DNA of 8,570 nucleotides from assembly GCA_002702965.1 (NCBI GenBank), contig PADE01000288.1:9845-18414 (forward strand). Reading direction: 5' to 3'. The translations under genes and the position numbers were made by a program. The notes beneath the pieces are model-generated. The model worked only from the letters and a program-made list of their open reading frames with translations. It had not been told where the DNA came from and searched no databases. Numbering within the stretch: the stretch's first letter is position 1; every line of letters begins with the position of its first letter. This document shows positions 1 to 7,018 of the stretch, in pieces. This DNA is from Planctomycetaceae bacterium (GTDB lineage Bacteria; Planctomycetota; Planctomycetia; Pirellulales; Pirellulaceae).

Positions 1-518
1 CGGCCTTCCTTTTTCGACAGCCATTCGCAGAACGCGATCGCGTCGTGATAGTTCACGCCTGCAACTGCGTGGTCGTCCCGACGGAAGCCTTCCAGCTTGA
101 ATGCCGACCCAACGCCCGTGTCCACACCGGCCGCTTTCCAAGTCGCGACGTCGCCGACCTTGATCCGGTCCATGTCAAACAACTCTCCACCGGGATCGCG
201 ATGTCCCGTCTCCTTGAGGAACTGCCGATATATACCGTTGGTGACGGGAAACTCGGCGAGACCGAAGTCCACCGGTAGTTTTACGCGATGTGGCACGGGC
301 GGTCGCTCTAGCGCTCCCGACACCTCGACCGCGGCCTTTTTGTAGTCCGCGAAAGACGGCGTCCAAGCATCGAACGACTGAGCCTTGACGACAATCATTT
401 TCATGCCAAGCGAGTTAACGAAGAACTCGCCTGTCGGAGCCGCAAGTGATCGTGTGCAGACCATCAGGAGGCTGGCAGCAGTGAGTAGCAATGCGAGGAT
501 GACCCGCCAGTTAGACAT
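1..518 (-). CDS. Formylglycine-generating-enzyme (FGE/SUMF1) family protein, exported; 3' end beyond the left edge
   Basis: Reading leftward from ATG at 518, 172 codons are open to the window edge with no stop. Residues 1-27 form a signal peptide: Arg5 is followed by a hydrophobic run and an S-L-A-A end. The FGE-sulfatase domain then begins with N-S-L-G-M-K at 35-40, a typical opening of this family. It continues with the F-P-V-T-N-G-I-Y-R-Q-F-L block at 90-101 and G-V-N-Y-H-D-A-I-A-F-C-E-W-L-S at 154-168, which matches the family's V-S-W-x-D-A-x-A-F-C-x-W. Family members convert a sulfatase cysteine to formylglycine or, in other branches, act as iron enzymes or glycan-linked proteins of unknown role. 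The catalytic C-terminal part is missing here, so the activity cannot be judged. No sulfatase gene is in the window. A GGAG sits 7 nt before the start. The gene follows the Asp-box gene by 31 bp on the same strand, so co-transcription is likely. Confidence 0.85.
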   Translation of the reverse strand, partial: MSNWRVILALLLTAASLLMVCTRSLAAPTGEFFVNSLGMKMIVVKAQSFDAWTPSFADYKKAAVEVSGALERPPVPHRVKLPVDFGLAEFPVTNGIYRQFLKETGHRDPGGELFDMDRIKVGDVATWKAAGVDTGVGSAFKLEGFRRDDHAVAGVNYHDAIAFCEWLSKKEG

Positions 519-549
519 AGAGAAGCTCCGCTGAGTGACGCATGTTGTC

Positions 550-2913
550 CTACGGTAACGCGGGTTTCCAGGCGACAGCTTGGAATCGCATCCCGCGACT
601 GGCGCGATTGACGCACAGGGTCAGGATACGCCCGTTTTCCAATGCGACGCTGTCGGACAAATAAGCTCCTTGACCCGTAGGTGCTTCGCCGGGTGGCACC
701 TGTCGGCTCACAACGTAAACGTCCTTCTTCCAGGTTGCTCCTTCGTCACGGCTGATGATGGCCCGTGTGCCCTCGACGTAATACCAGTTGGAGTAAGGGC
801 TCTGGCCCGGGGCCGTATCGTACAAGTACTCCAACACAACCGCTCCGTCGTCAAGTTGGGTCAAGTTCGCCCCGCCTGGTTGGAGGCTTCCCGTGACGTC
901 GCGCTCCTTGATCCATGTTTTACCATCATCATTTGATTCCGCCAGAAACAGCTTGTTGGCGACGCCGATTTTGAGCTTGAATACACAAGCTAACAGCTTG
1001 CCCGACGACAGCCTCAAGAGCCGTGTTTGTCCGGCCAACCCACATAACTCGGTGCGCCTATGCCACGACTTGCCCCCGTCGGTCGATCGCAGGACAAATG
1101 TTGTGGCTTCGACAGGTCCGTGCTTCCCATGTATGTCGGGATCGGTCTGCCCACCCCACAACTGTAGTGCAAGCAACAGAGTGCCGTCCGGCAACTCGAC
1201 GAGGTTGTGACCTCGTCCGACTAGATTCGTGTAGGGTGCGATGCCCAACTCCGCCTGCAGAACCCGCCACGTTTTCCCTAAATCCGTTGAACGCGCGAGA
1301 TACAGGACGCGATGTGGCTCACCAACCGGTTCGAATAGCACCACGAACGTGTTATCGCGCAGAATCTTGAACGCGACGAAACTGCCCCAGCCGGGGATCG
1401 ACAACTTGTTGCGCTTCCAGGTTGTCCCACGGTCCGTGCTACTCAGCATGATCTCGCCGAGCAGGTTCCCGGTGCAATAGATGTCGCCGTTTCGCGTACG
1501 ATCTGCCGCAGCGCTATTCCGCGAATAGTGAATCGCGGAATGACTTGCGCCGCGCGGCGGCGGGAGCAGGTTGACTCGCGTGACCGGAAGCTGACGCGTG
1601 CTTCCATCCTCGCCGATTACTGGGATGTCTGCTTTCTCGACCACCATTGTGTCAACGACAGGCCCATCCACTTTCCCCGTACCACCGCGATAGTCCAACT
1701 TTGGCTTGTTCTTGGGCAACGGCCGCCAGTGAACTGCCTGGATTTGTCCACGATGCGGACACATCGTGATCAAGCCACCATCCTCGGCGGCGATGCTGCC
1801 CGGATAATTCTCGCCGTCGCTGAGGATGTACTCTTCCGGTTCCCACGTCTTGCCTTCGTCGTAGCTGACTCGCGCCCGGATGCTGATATCGGCAATCGGG
1901 CCGCCGCGGTAGCGGTGCAAGTACTGGCACACCAGCGCGCCCTCCTTTGTGTATGTCAGATCACCCGGACACTGCATAAAGTTCGACACCTGCTTTTCAT
2001 TTACCCACGTGTAGCCCTGGTCGTACGACTCGGAAACAAACACATTCTTGATTCGATTGGCGTCCTCCCCGTCCTCTATGATCCCACCACCCACGAGCGG
2101 CGTATATCCGTATCGCTTCTTGAGCTCCAGCACACTCGCCGGGTCGCCGGGAGTCCGATGCCAGCGCTGCTTGCGAACCGCCGCCATCAGCTTTCCTGAG
2201 GGCAACGCCAGCAGATGCACTTCACCGCCGAGACCGGGAATCCTGCTGTGGTCGCCCCACGTCCATCCGCCGTCTCGCGACCGATAGATGTAAAGAAATG
2301 CGCCTCGCAAATAGGGCGGCAGCAGCTCTCCGTTCTCATCATGAACCCCGTTGTCGCTCATTCGCGCATCAAGTGTTAGCAAGATCGTACCGTCTGCCAG
2401 CTGGATCATGTCGGCGTTCCAGCCCATGACGCGTTTGAAGGGAGTGAGCTGAATCTCAATTCGCTTCGCCTCCCACGTCCTGCCGTAGTCCGTGGACCGA
2501 GCGACCCACATCTCTCTATGCGCGCGCAGCGGCGATGGCATGTACGCGATCACGAAAGTGTCGTCGTGCAGAATCGTAAAGGCTGCGACGAACGCTAGAT
2601 TCTTCACAATGAACGGCGAGCTGCTCCATTGATGACCACCATCGGTGGAACGAAACACGAGATTACCGAGATTGGGACCCATGACAAATAGATCGCCGTT
2701 CTTTGCTCGCCGGATGTATCGACAGTAGCCGGCGTTTACCCGATTCGACCCGATGTTCACGCGTTTGGCCGGCAGGTATGCAACCTTGCCACGCTTGGCT
2801 ACGGCAATGCGCTCACCGTTCTCATCGGGGCTCAAGTCAACCAAGCCCGGAGTCGCATCCCCTGCAAACGCTAGCAACAAAACTGCAACCGTTCCGAGAA
2901 TGCGTGTGAACAT
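550..2913 (-). CDS. Exported sialidase-like Asp-box (BNR) protein with two tandem beta-propeller halves
   Basis: This 787-residue protein starts with a signal peptide (residues 1 to about 20, M-F-T-R then a V/L/A core ending G-D-A). It carries ten Asp-boxes (S-x-D-x-G-x-T/S-W or close): five in the first half starting at residues 89, 140, 212, 296 and 350, and five in the second half starting at 492, 542, 610, 660 and 721. The halves align in order. N-G-D-L-F-V at 72-77 matches N-G-D-I-Y-C at 475-480, and the closing strands I-Q-A-V-H-W-R-P (391-398) and F-Q-A-V-A-W-K-P (777-784) correspond. A hinge of about 50 residues (399-450) separates them. Each half is the size of one sialidase-type propeller. 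No clear F/Y-R-I-P motif precedes either set, so true sialidase activity is uncertain; glycan binding or another glycosidase activity is possible. The start is fixed by a GGAGG 7 nt upstream. It is the first gene of a probable unit with the FGE-like gene. Confidence 0.9.
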   Translation of the reverse strand: MFTRILGTVAVLLLAFAGDATPGLVDLSPDENGERIAVAKRGKVAYLPAKRVNIGSNRVNAGYCRYIRRAKNGDLFVMGPNLGNLVFRSTDGGHQWSSSPFIVKNLAFVAAFTILHDDTFVIAYMPSPLRAHREMWVARSTDYGRTWEAKRIEIQLTPFKRVMGWNADMIQLADGTILLTLDARMSDNGVHDENGELLPPYLRGAFLYIYRSRDGGWTWGDHSRIPGLGGEVHLLALPSGKLMAAVRKQRWHRTPGDPASVLELKKRYGYTPLVGGGIIEDGEDANRIKNVFVSESYDQGYTWVNEKQVSNFMQCPGDLTYTKEGALVCQYLHRYRGGPIADISIRARVSYDEGKTWEPEEYILSDGENYPGSIAAEDGGLITMCPHRGQIQAVHWRPLPKNKPKLDYRGGTGKVDGPVVDTMVVEKADIPVIGEDGSTRQLPVTRVNLLPPPRGASHSAIHYSRNSAAADRTRNGDIYCTGNLLGEIMLSSTDRGTTWKRNKLSIPGWGSFVAFKILRDNTFVVLFEPVGEPHRVLYLARSTDLGKTWRVLQAELGIAPYTNLVGRGHNLVELPDGTLLLALQLWGGQTDPDIHGKHGPVEATTFVLRSTDGGKSWHRRTELCGLAGQTRLLRLSSGKLLACVFKLKIGVANKLFLAESNDDGKTWIKERDVTGSLQPGGANLTQLDDGAVVLEYLYDTAPGQSPYSNWYYVEGTRAIISRDEGATWKKDVYVVSRQVPPGEAPTGQGAYLSDSVALENGRILTLCVNRASRGMRFQAVAWKPALP

Positions 2914-2920
2914 CGTTGTT

Positions 2921-2925
2921 CCTCC
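2921..2925 (-). promoter_or_regulatory. Ribosome binding site of the Asp-box gene
   Basis: On the minus strand GGAGG lies 7 nt before ATG at 2913. It is one of the clearest Shine-Dalgarno sites in the window and it supports the chosen start, which also gives a complete signal peptide. Confidence 0.75.
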
Positions 2926-3514
2926 CTGCGATTAACACCTCCAATAGAGAACTCGAAGGCAACTGGTGTCCTTCTATGTACGACGACGAGGCCAAAAGTT
3001 GATAGACAAACCTCATTTTCCGGTCCCGTTACTTTACACGCTTCGTCGCTAAACTTCCTGTTGGCGGCCCGTTAACACTGCTGGGGAATCCGAACGCACC
3101 GCGGCGCTTGGAGCAGACGACGGTGACATAGGATCGGGCACGTGCGTGCGAAGCGGAGGCGTGATCGCGCGACGCTGAACGCCTCCTGCGTTGCATGTCT
3201 GAGCGTTCCTCTGGGGCTTGGACCGACTTCGAAGGTTCTCCAGCAGTTGATCTCGCACAGTGGTCGACGAGTTGCGGACAACACGGGCGATCGTGAACAG
3301 TCAAGCCGGACTTAAAACGCGACGCCAAGACCGCATGACTCACGTAACAACGGTTCCTGTGTCGACAGGCGAACGTTTGCGCACGCGACCAACGGTCGCG
3401 AGGTGCTGGCGACCGCTGCGACTTGCAGTGTCTGCTTCCTGGTCTCAGTTGCATCGTCCAACGCAGCGAAGCATGTCTGCAACTGACAGCGGTGTTTTTG
3501 CAGCGCGAACGCCC
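2926..3514. other. Gene-poor stretch between the Asp-box gene and the IS relic
   Basis: About 590 bases hold no reading frame that I recognise. Frames are open on both strands because the DNA is GC-rich, but their translations are Arg/Ser/Pro-rich and lack family motifs. The 5' leader and any promoter of the Asp-box gene must lie at its left end, but I could not pick out a convincing -35/-10 pair. The only clear structure is a perfect 7-bp inverted repeat at 3384-3400. Confidence 0.5.
3384..3400. repeat. Perfect short inverted repeat (7-bp stem, 3-nt loop)
   Basis: CGCGACC at 3384-3390 is separated by AAC from its exact complement GGTCGCG at 3394-3400. A further GCGACC at 3409-3414 could pair with the same right arm. 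No T-run follows on either strand, so it is not an obvious terminator. It lies in apparently non-coding DNA and its function is unknown. Confidence 0.5.
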
Positions 3515-3713
3515 ATGCGGCTTCGATTTGACGCCCGCATCGAGAAGCTGGAAAAGAAGCTCCAGCAGAAAAACAAAGTCCTGGCCGAGTTCATGGAGGA
3601 ACTGGTCAAGCTAAGGGGAAGTATGGGGAGCTCTGAAAAGACGTTGGGTTCCCCATGACATCGAGGATGAAGTCGTGGCCTTCATCAACCGTACCTCGAC
3701 AGGAGGATGGTGA
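3515..3713 (+). pseudogene. Decayed IS3-family transposase fragment (end of orfA, start of orfB)
   Basis: Two adjoining frames look like the junction of a two-ORF IS3-type transposase. The first (3515-3658) encodes R-I-E-K-L-E-K-K-L-Q-Q-K-N-K-V-L-A-E-F-M then E-E-L-V-K-L-R-G-S-M-G. This is the charged leucine-zipper tail with Q-K-N/D-x-V-x-A-E-x-M-E-E that ends many OrfA proteins of this group. The second (3639-3713), in the +1 frame relative to the first, encodes R-R-W-V-P-H-D-I-E-D-E-V-V-A-F-I-N-R, which resembles the W-V-P-H-D…V-V-D-F opening of the matching OrfB, and stops after 24 codons. The OrfA helix-turn-helix, the DDE catalytic domain and the terminal inverted repeats were not found. 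L-G-V-T in a third frame at 3725-3736 may be a further degraded piece. The family assignment is from memory of the motifs and is the main uncertainty. Confidence 0.6.
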
Positions 3714-3887
3714 GTTCCCCCAAGCTTGGCGTTACCCTACTGGTCAATGTACCATGCAAAAATGACGCTACCACGGTCAGCCGGAACAGGGCCTGCCCAA
3801 TTTGGCCGTCATTCTGATTTCCGGTCGTGCTTGGCCAGCCAACGAGAACTTGGCGTGCAGGACATCTGAGGAAGAAGGGCATCGGCG

Positions 3888-4979
3888 ATGGCAAGGGAAC
3901 ATCCAGCGATTCCAGTTCTTGATTTGTCGGGAACTCCTAGGCAGATCGGTGCAGCCCACGGCGAGGACCAGCGGACACGAATCCAAGAATGCGTCGACCG
4001 CTTTTTGAGTTGGATCTACAGCGGCGCGGCGGTGACTGTCGACCAACAATCGTTGTGGGCCAAATGGTCGCCACAAGTTTCGTTTAACGAGCAAGTAGCG
4101 CCGCAACTTATGGCGGAGATGCGCGAGATCGCACGAGGAGCCAATGTGCCCTTCGAGCGCCTTTTCCTGCTCAATAGTATGCTGGATGTGCTGAGTTTTC
4201 GTTACTTGCCAATGGCCCAAAACTTCGGCTGCACGACGTTTGCGGTCGCTACGGATGCAGACACGGGCGCGACACTGATCGGGCAGACCTACGACATGCC
4301 GGAGTTGCTTCAGGATTCGCTGCTCATGCTGCGGATCAAGCCGGAACAGGGCCCCCGCCAACTCGTCTTCACTTTTGCTGGGATTGTCGGCGCGTGTGGA
4401 ATGAACGAAGCCGGCATCGGAGTTTGTATCAACTACTTGAGCCCCTTAGACGTCGGCGTCGGAAAATTGCATAGCGTCGTCGTTCGCCAGATTCTCGCTG
4501 CACAGAATCTTGCTGATGCCCTCGTGGCGCCCGTCGTTCCTCCGCGCGCCGGCGGAGCCCATTACTTGGTCGCCGGCCAAACCGGGGAGATCATCAGCAT
4601 CGAAAGTACGGGCAGGCAATACGAGACGTTCTTCCCCGACGGTAACGCGATTGGACATACCAATCACTATCTCGGTAGCGCGGTGAAGCACTTGGAGTTT
4701 GTTCGCGAGGGCTCAATCGGCAGCTCGCTGGCGCGATACACAGCGCTGCGTCGGTACTTCCGCGAACATGATGCGGACCTCAATCTGCGGTCGTTACAAC
4801 AGCTCACGCGAAACCACACTTCCTATCCCAGTTCCATCTGCGCCCATGGGCAGGACAGCGACCCGACCGGCAAGCGCGGTCGCACGCTGTCGGCGATGGT
4901 CCACGTCTTGGCAGAGGGAACAACCCACATCACCAGCGGATGTGCGTGCGAAAATGAGTTCCATCCAGTTGCGCTGTGA
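3888..4979 (+). CDS. C45-family Ntn hydrolase / acyl-CoA:6-aminopenicillanate acyltransferase-like protein
   Basis: This 363-residue protein has the size and motif order of the C45 (AAT) family. The predicted nucleophile is Cys115 in N-F-G-C-T-T-F-A-V. In the fungal acyltransferase, self-cleavage at the equivalent Gly-Cys bond frees the N-terminal nucleophile, so cleavage between Gly114 and Cys115 is expected into chains of about 114 and 249 residues. Other family blocks are L-S-G-T-P-R-Q-I-G at 13-21, G-Q-T-Y-D-M-P at 132-138, G-M-N-E-A-G-I-G-V-C-I-N at 171-182, H-T-N-H-Y-L at 257-262 and G-C-A-C-E-N-E-F at 351-358. No signal peptide is seen, so it is probably cytoplasmic. Bacterial members cleave or form amide bonds on mostly unknown substrates; a penicillin role is not implied. 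AAGG lies 9 nt upstream of ATG. The acetyltransferase gene follows after 12 bp. Confidence 0.92.
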   Translation: MAREHPAIPVLDLSGTPRQIGAAHGEDQRTRIQECVDRFLSWIYSGAAVTVDQQSLWAKWSPQVSFNEQVAPQLMAEMREIARGANVPFERLFLLNSMLDVLSFRYLPMAQNFGCTTFAVATDADTGATLIGQTYDMPELLQDSLLMLRIKPEQGPRQLVFTFAGIVGACGMNEAGIGVCINYLSPLDVGVGKLHSVVVRQILAAQNLADALVAPVVPPRAGGAHYLVAGQTGEIISIESTGRQYETFFPDGNAIGHTNHYLGSAVKHLEFVREGSIGSSLARYTALRRYFREHDADLNLRSLQQLTRNHTSYPSSICAHGQDSDPTGKRGRTLSAMVHVLAEGTTHITSGCACENEFHPVAL

Positions 4980-4991
4980 GACCAGGCTGCC

Positions 4992-5759
4992 ATGTTCGAT
5001 GAGTATGTCTCCACATTTGAACGGCTGTGGGTTACGCTCCGCGCAAAGTGGTGTAAGAGCCACAACTTAGGCGGAGCCCTGGCATTCACCCATGATCGCG
5101 TGAAGATCGAGTTCTTCCATCGTGTCGTGCAGGTCGAAGTAGACGACGCGCGCGTCGATGGGTTGATTGACGACGCACTCCATCTCTTTAAGGCCAAGCG
5201 TTTTGCCTGCGCGTTCACACTCTCGCCGCTAGACCGCCCTACCGCGCTTGCCAAGCGCCTCGAGCATCGTGGATTCGCGCGCGGAATGCAGGCCTCGGCA
5301 ATGATTTACGAGCCATCCGCGGGGTCGTCTTCGAGGCCTAGCATTGTGCAAGCGGAGACTTCGGAGGTCGACGAGTATGAGATTTGGTCAGATGTAATGT
5401 GCCAAAGTTTCGCGTTCCCGCCCGCGATGGGAGAAGTCGGTCGTTCGGTGTTGGTCGCACCTGACGTGCGCCGTTATCTTGCGCGTGTGGACGGTGTGCC
5501 GGCCGGCACAGCGCTGCTCTACTCCCAATTCGGCATGGGCTACATAGACCTCGTCGGCACGCTATCTCTGCACCGGCGCAAAGGGATTGCCTCTGCGCTG
5601 GTCGCACAGGCGACCGTTGACTCAGCCGCGCTGGGCAACCGTTGGACATCGCTCGAGACGACGACCGGCAGCGAGCCAGAGCACCTGTACAAGCGGCTGG
5701 GCTTCCGCACGATCTATCATCGTGAGCGTTACACGTCCGCTGTCTGCCATTCTGGATGA
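4992..5759 (+). CDS. GNAT-family N-acetyltransferase with an extra degenerate N-terminal half
   Basis: This 255-residue protein has a canonical GNAT domain in its C-terminal half (about 118-250). Strand Y-L-A-R-V-D-G-V-P-A-G (162-172) is followed by motif A, L-H-R-R-K-G-I-A-S-A-L-V (193-204), whose R-R-K-G-I-A is the acetyl-CoA pyrophosphate loop (R/Q-x-x-G-x-G/A). The motif-B helix ends in L-Y-K-R-L-G-F-R (232-239). Residues 1-107 resemble a second GNAT fold without motif A: an H-x-V-x-x-E-F-F start and a K-R-L-E-H-R-G-F-A-R helix-turn at 88-97. Tandem arrangements with one dead half are common in the superfamily. The substrate is unknown. The ribosome site is weak (AGG 5 nt before ATG), which fits translational coupling to the C45 gene 12 bp upstream; the pair may act on one amine-bearing compound. 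Confidence 0.9.
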   Translation: MFDEYVSTFERLWVTLRAKWCKSHNLGGALAFTHDRVKIEFFHRVVQVEVDDARVDGLIDDALHLFKAKRFACAFTLSPLDRPTALAKRLEHRGFARGMQASAMIYEPSAGSSSRPSIVQAETSEVDEYEIWSDVMCQSFAFPPAMGEVGRSVLVAPDVRRYLARVDGVPAGTALLYSQFGMGYIDLVGTLSLHRRKGIASALVAQATVDSAALGNRWTSLETTTGSEPEHLYKRLGFRTIYHRERYTSAVCHSG

Positions 5760-5950
5760 CTCGTTCTCACTGGTTCTGGATAATTCTGGAGGCGTTCAGT
5801 CCAACAGAAGTAAATGAATAGGGACTCATCGAAACCGTTGAGACAGCATTTAACATTCGCAATAAAATGTGGGCCCTGCAACCGGATGATCCTCACTTGA
5901 GAGCGTGCGACGTGTGGTGACTCGCTCGCCGCCTCCCGGATGTGGGATAA
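5760..5950. other. Intergenic DNA after the acetyltransferase gene
   Basis: About 190 bases before the LRR relic. I see no gene, no convincing terminator hairpin with a T-run, and only a short repeated TTCTGGAT at 5751-5758 and 5774-5781. Confidence 0.4.
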
Positions 5951-6079
5951 CAAAATGATGCACGCGGAGCCGCCGACCTGGTACATCTTAAAGGGCTGAC
6001 GGGTCTGACCGCACTCCATCTCAACAGCACCCAAATCAGCGACGCCGGGGTGGCCGATCTTGAACAGGTATTGCCCAAA
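5951..6079 (+). pseudogene. Relic of a leucine-rich-repeat protein (C-terminal end only)
   Basis: In the frame opening after TAA at 5948-5950 the translation contains A-A-D-L-V-H-L-K-G-L-T-G-L-T-A-L-H-L-N-S and continues T-Q-I-S-D-A-G-V-A-D-L-E-Q-V-L-P-K. This matches the 24-residue repeat L-x-x-L-x-x-L-x-x-L-x-L-x-x-T-x-I-x-D-A-G of large LRR proteins frequent in planctomycetes. The last part matches the usual ending of such proteins (D-A-G-V-x-x-L-x-x-x-L-P). Only about one and a half repeats remain. There is no ATG or ribosome site at the front and an in-frame stop lies just upstream. The frame stays open to about 6250, but the sequence after L-P-K no longer looks like an LRR. It appears to be the leftover 3' end of a deleted gene. 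Confidence 0.7.
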
Positions 6080-6261
6080 CAGTCGCGACCACCCTGGTCT
6101 ATTTTAATCACCACCCTATTCGGCGAAATTTCCAGAGCGTGTTATGCTTCAGGTCCGCTACATCGTAGAGCCGAACCGACTTCAACTACCGTGCGAATTC
6201 AAAGTAGTGGCGGCATCAGGTGTGTTGTATGGTATGGTTCGTTCTCTTAGCCTCAATCCAC

Positions 6262-6265
6262 GGAG
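6262..6265 (+). promoter_or_regulatory. Ribosome binding site deciding the start at 6272
   Basis: GGAG lies 6 nt before ATG at 6272. The in-frame GTG at 6269 is only 3 nt from this site, too close for initiation, so ATG is the better start. Confidence 0.65.
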
Positions 6266-6271
6266 TGTGTG

Positions 6272-7018
6272 ATGCGAACGGTGGCCATTTCTTGCCTTTT
6301 CCTGTTCGTGGCTAGCGACTCAAAGGGACAATCCCCGGAGCCGCCAATTTCCGACACGAGGCTGTCCGTATCCACGCTGTTACGAGAAGACATATTCGCA
6401 GGTTGGCGTGCGTCTGACATGGATCGTCTGGCGCGTGCCGAGAAGAACATCGAGCTGCTCCTTAGAATGCGTCCTAACCAAAAACCGGACCTGCTTGCCT
6501 GGAAGGGTTCGGCGACCATGTACCGCGCGGTGCTCGCTCATGAAGCAGGAAAAAGCGGTAAATTTGACAGCCTCCATAGCAAAGCACTCACGCTGTTCGC
6601 TGAGGCTCGGAAGCTGGGGCCGGCGCGATCTGCCGTGGCAGCCGTTGTTGGTGGAACCTATGCGCTGTTCGCGGATCGATTACCCGAAAAGCACCGCCCC
6701 ACTGCGTGGGCCGACTCCTACACGAGTTACAAGGTGCTGTGGAGTCAGCAATCCCAGGTCCTCGAAAAATTGCCACTTCACACTCGTGGTGAATTGCTCG
6801 CCGGTCTTGCCCAATCGTCTCAGCGGACCGGGCGCAGCAAGGAGCTGGACATCTACCTGGACAAAATACTGACATTGCTTCCTGATACGCGCTACGCACG
6901 AGTCGCAAAGTCGTGGAAAGAGGATCCGGAATTCGCCGCTCGGAGTAATATTTCGTGCAAGTACTGCCACAAACCAGGCCGACTTTCGGCAAAACTCGCG
7001 GCACTCAAGGGAAAATGA
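6272..7018 (+). CDS. Secreted helical (TPR-like) protein with a C-terminal CXXCH haem-type motif
   Basis: Start ATG at 6272 gives 248 residues. Residues 1 to about 20 look like a signal peptide: Arg2, a hydrophobic core, then A-S-D-S-K-G-Q. The middle (about 30-215) is predicted all-helical with amphipathic pairs such as D-M-D-R-L-A-R-A-E-K-N-I-E-L-L (49-63) and K-A-L-T-L-F-A-E-A-R-K-L (104-115). This is the look of degenerate tetratricopeptide repeats, though no repeat fits the consensus well. Near the C-terminus C-K-Y-C-H (229-233) followed by K-P-G-R-L has the form of a covalent haem c site. Because the protein is exported, haem attachment in the periplasm is possible, but no distal ligand is obvious; the K-Y-C-H-K-P-G tail could also bind metal. 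Neighbouring genes give no hint. It is probably monocistronic, with a good GGAG ribosome site. Confidence 0.8.
   Translation: MRTVAISCLFLFVASDSKGQSPEPPISDTRLSVSTLLREDIFAGWRASDMDRLARAEKNIELLLRMRPNQKPDLLAWKGSATMYRAVLAHEAGKSGKFDSLHSKALTLFAEARKLGPARSAVAAVVGGTYALFADRLPEKHRPTAWADSYTSYKVLWSQQSQVLEKLPLHTRGELLAGLAQSSQRTGRSKELDIYLDKILTLLPDTRYARVAKSWKEDPEFAARSNISCKYCHKPGRLSAKLAALKGK

Noticed and set aside
1528..2199. Plus-strand 223-codon open frame opposite the Asp-box gene
   Set aside because: It is antisense to a region encoding Asp-boxes and strong propeller motifs. Its own translation shows no family motif, and a long antisense frame is expected in GC-rich coding DNA.
3029..3454. Minus-strand 141-codon frame and overlapping shorter ones
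   Set aside because: The product is Arg/Ser-rich and without hydrophobic periodicity or motifs, no ribosome site is present, and similarly long frames exist in the other registers.
3260..3514. Upstream part of the open frame that contains the transposase tail
   Set aside because: The frame is open from 3260, but the first 85 codons show no helix-turn-helix or other IS3 OrfA feature and start with an Arg/Thr-rich segment. Only the part from about 3515 is supported.
3777..4361. Minus-strand 194-codon frame opposite the C45 gene start
   Set aside because: It overlaps the well-supported C45 coding region on the other strand and has no recognisable domain.
4823..5254. Minus-strand frame spanning the C45/GNAT junction
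   Set aside because: It is antisense to two convincing genes, low in motif content and lacks a ribosome site.
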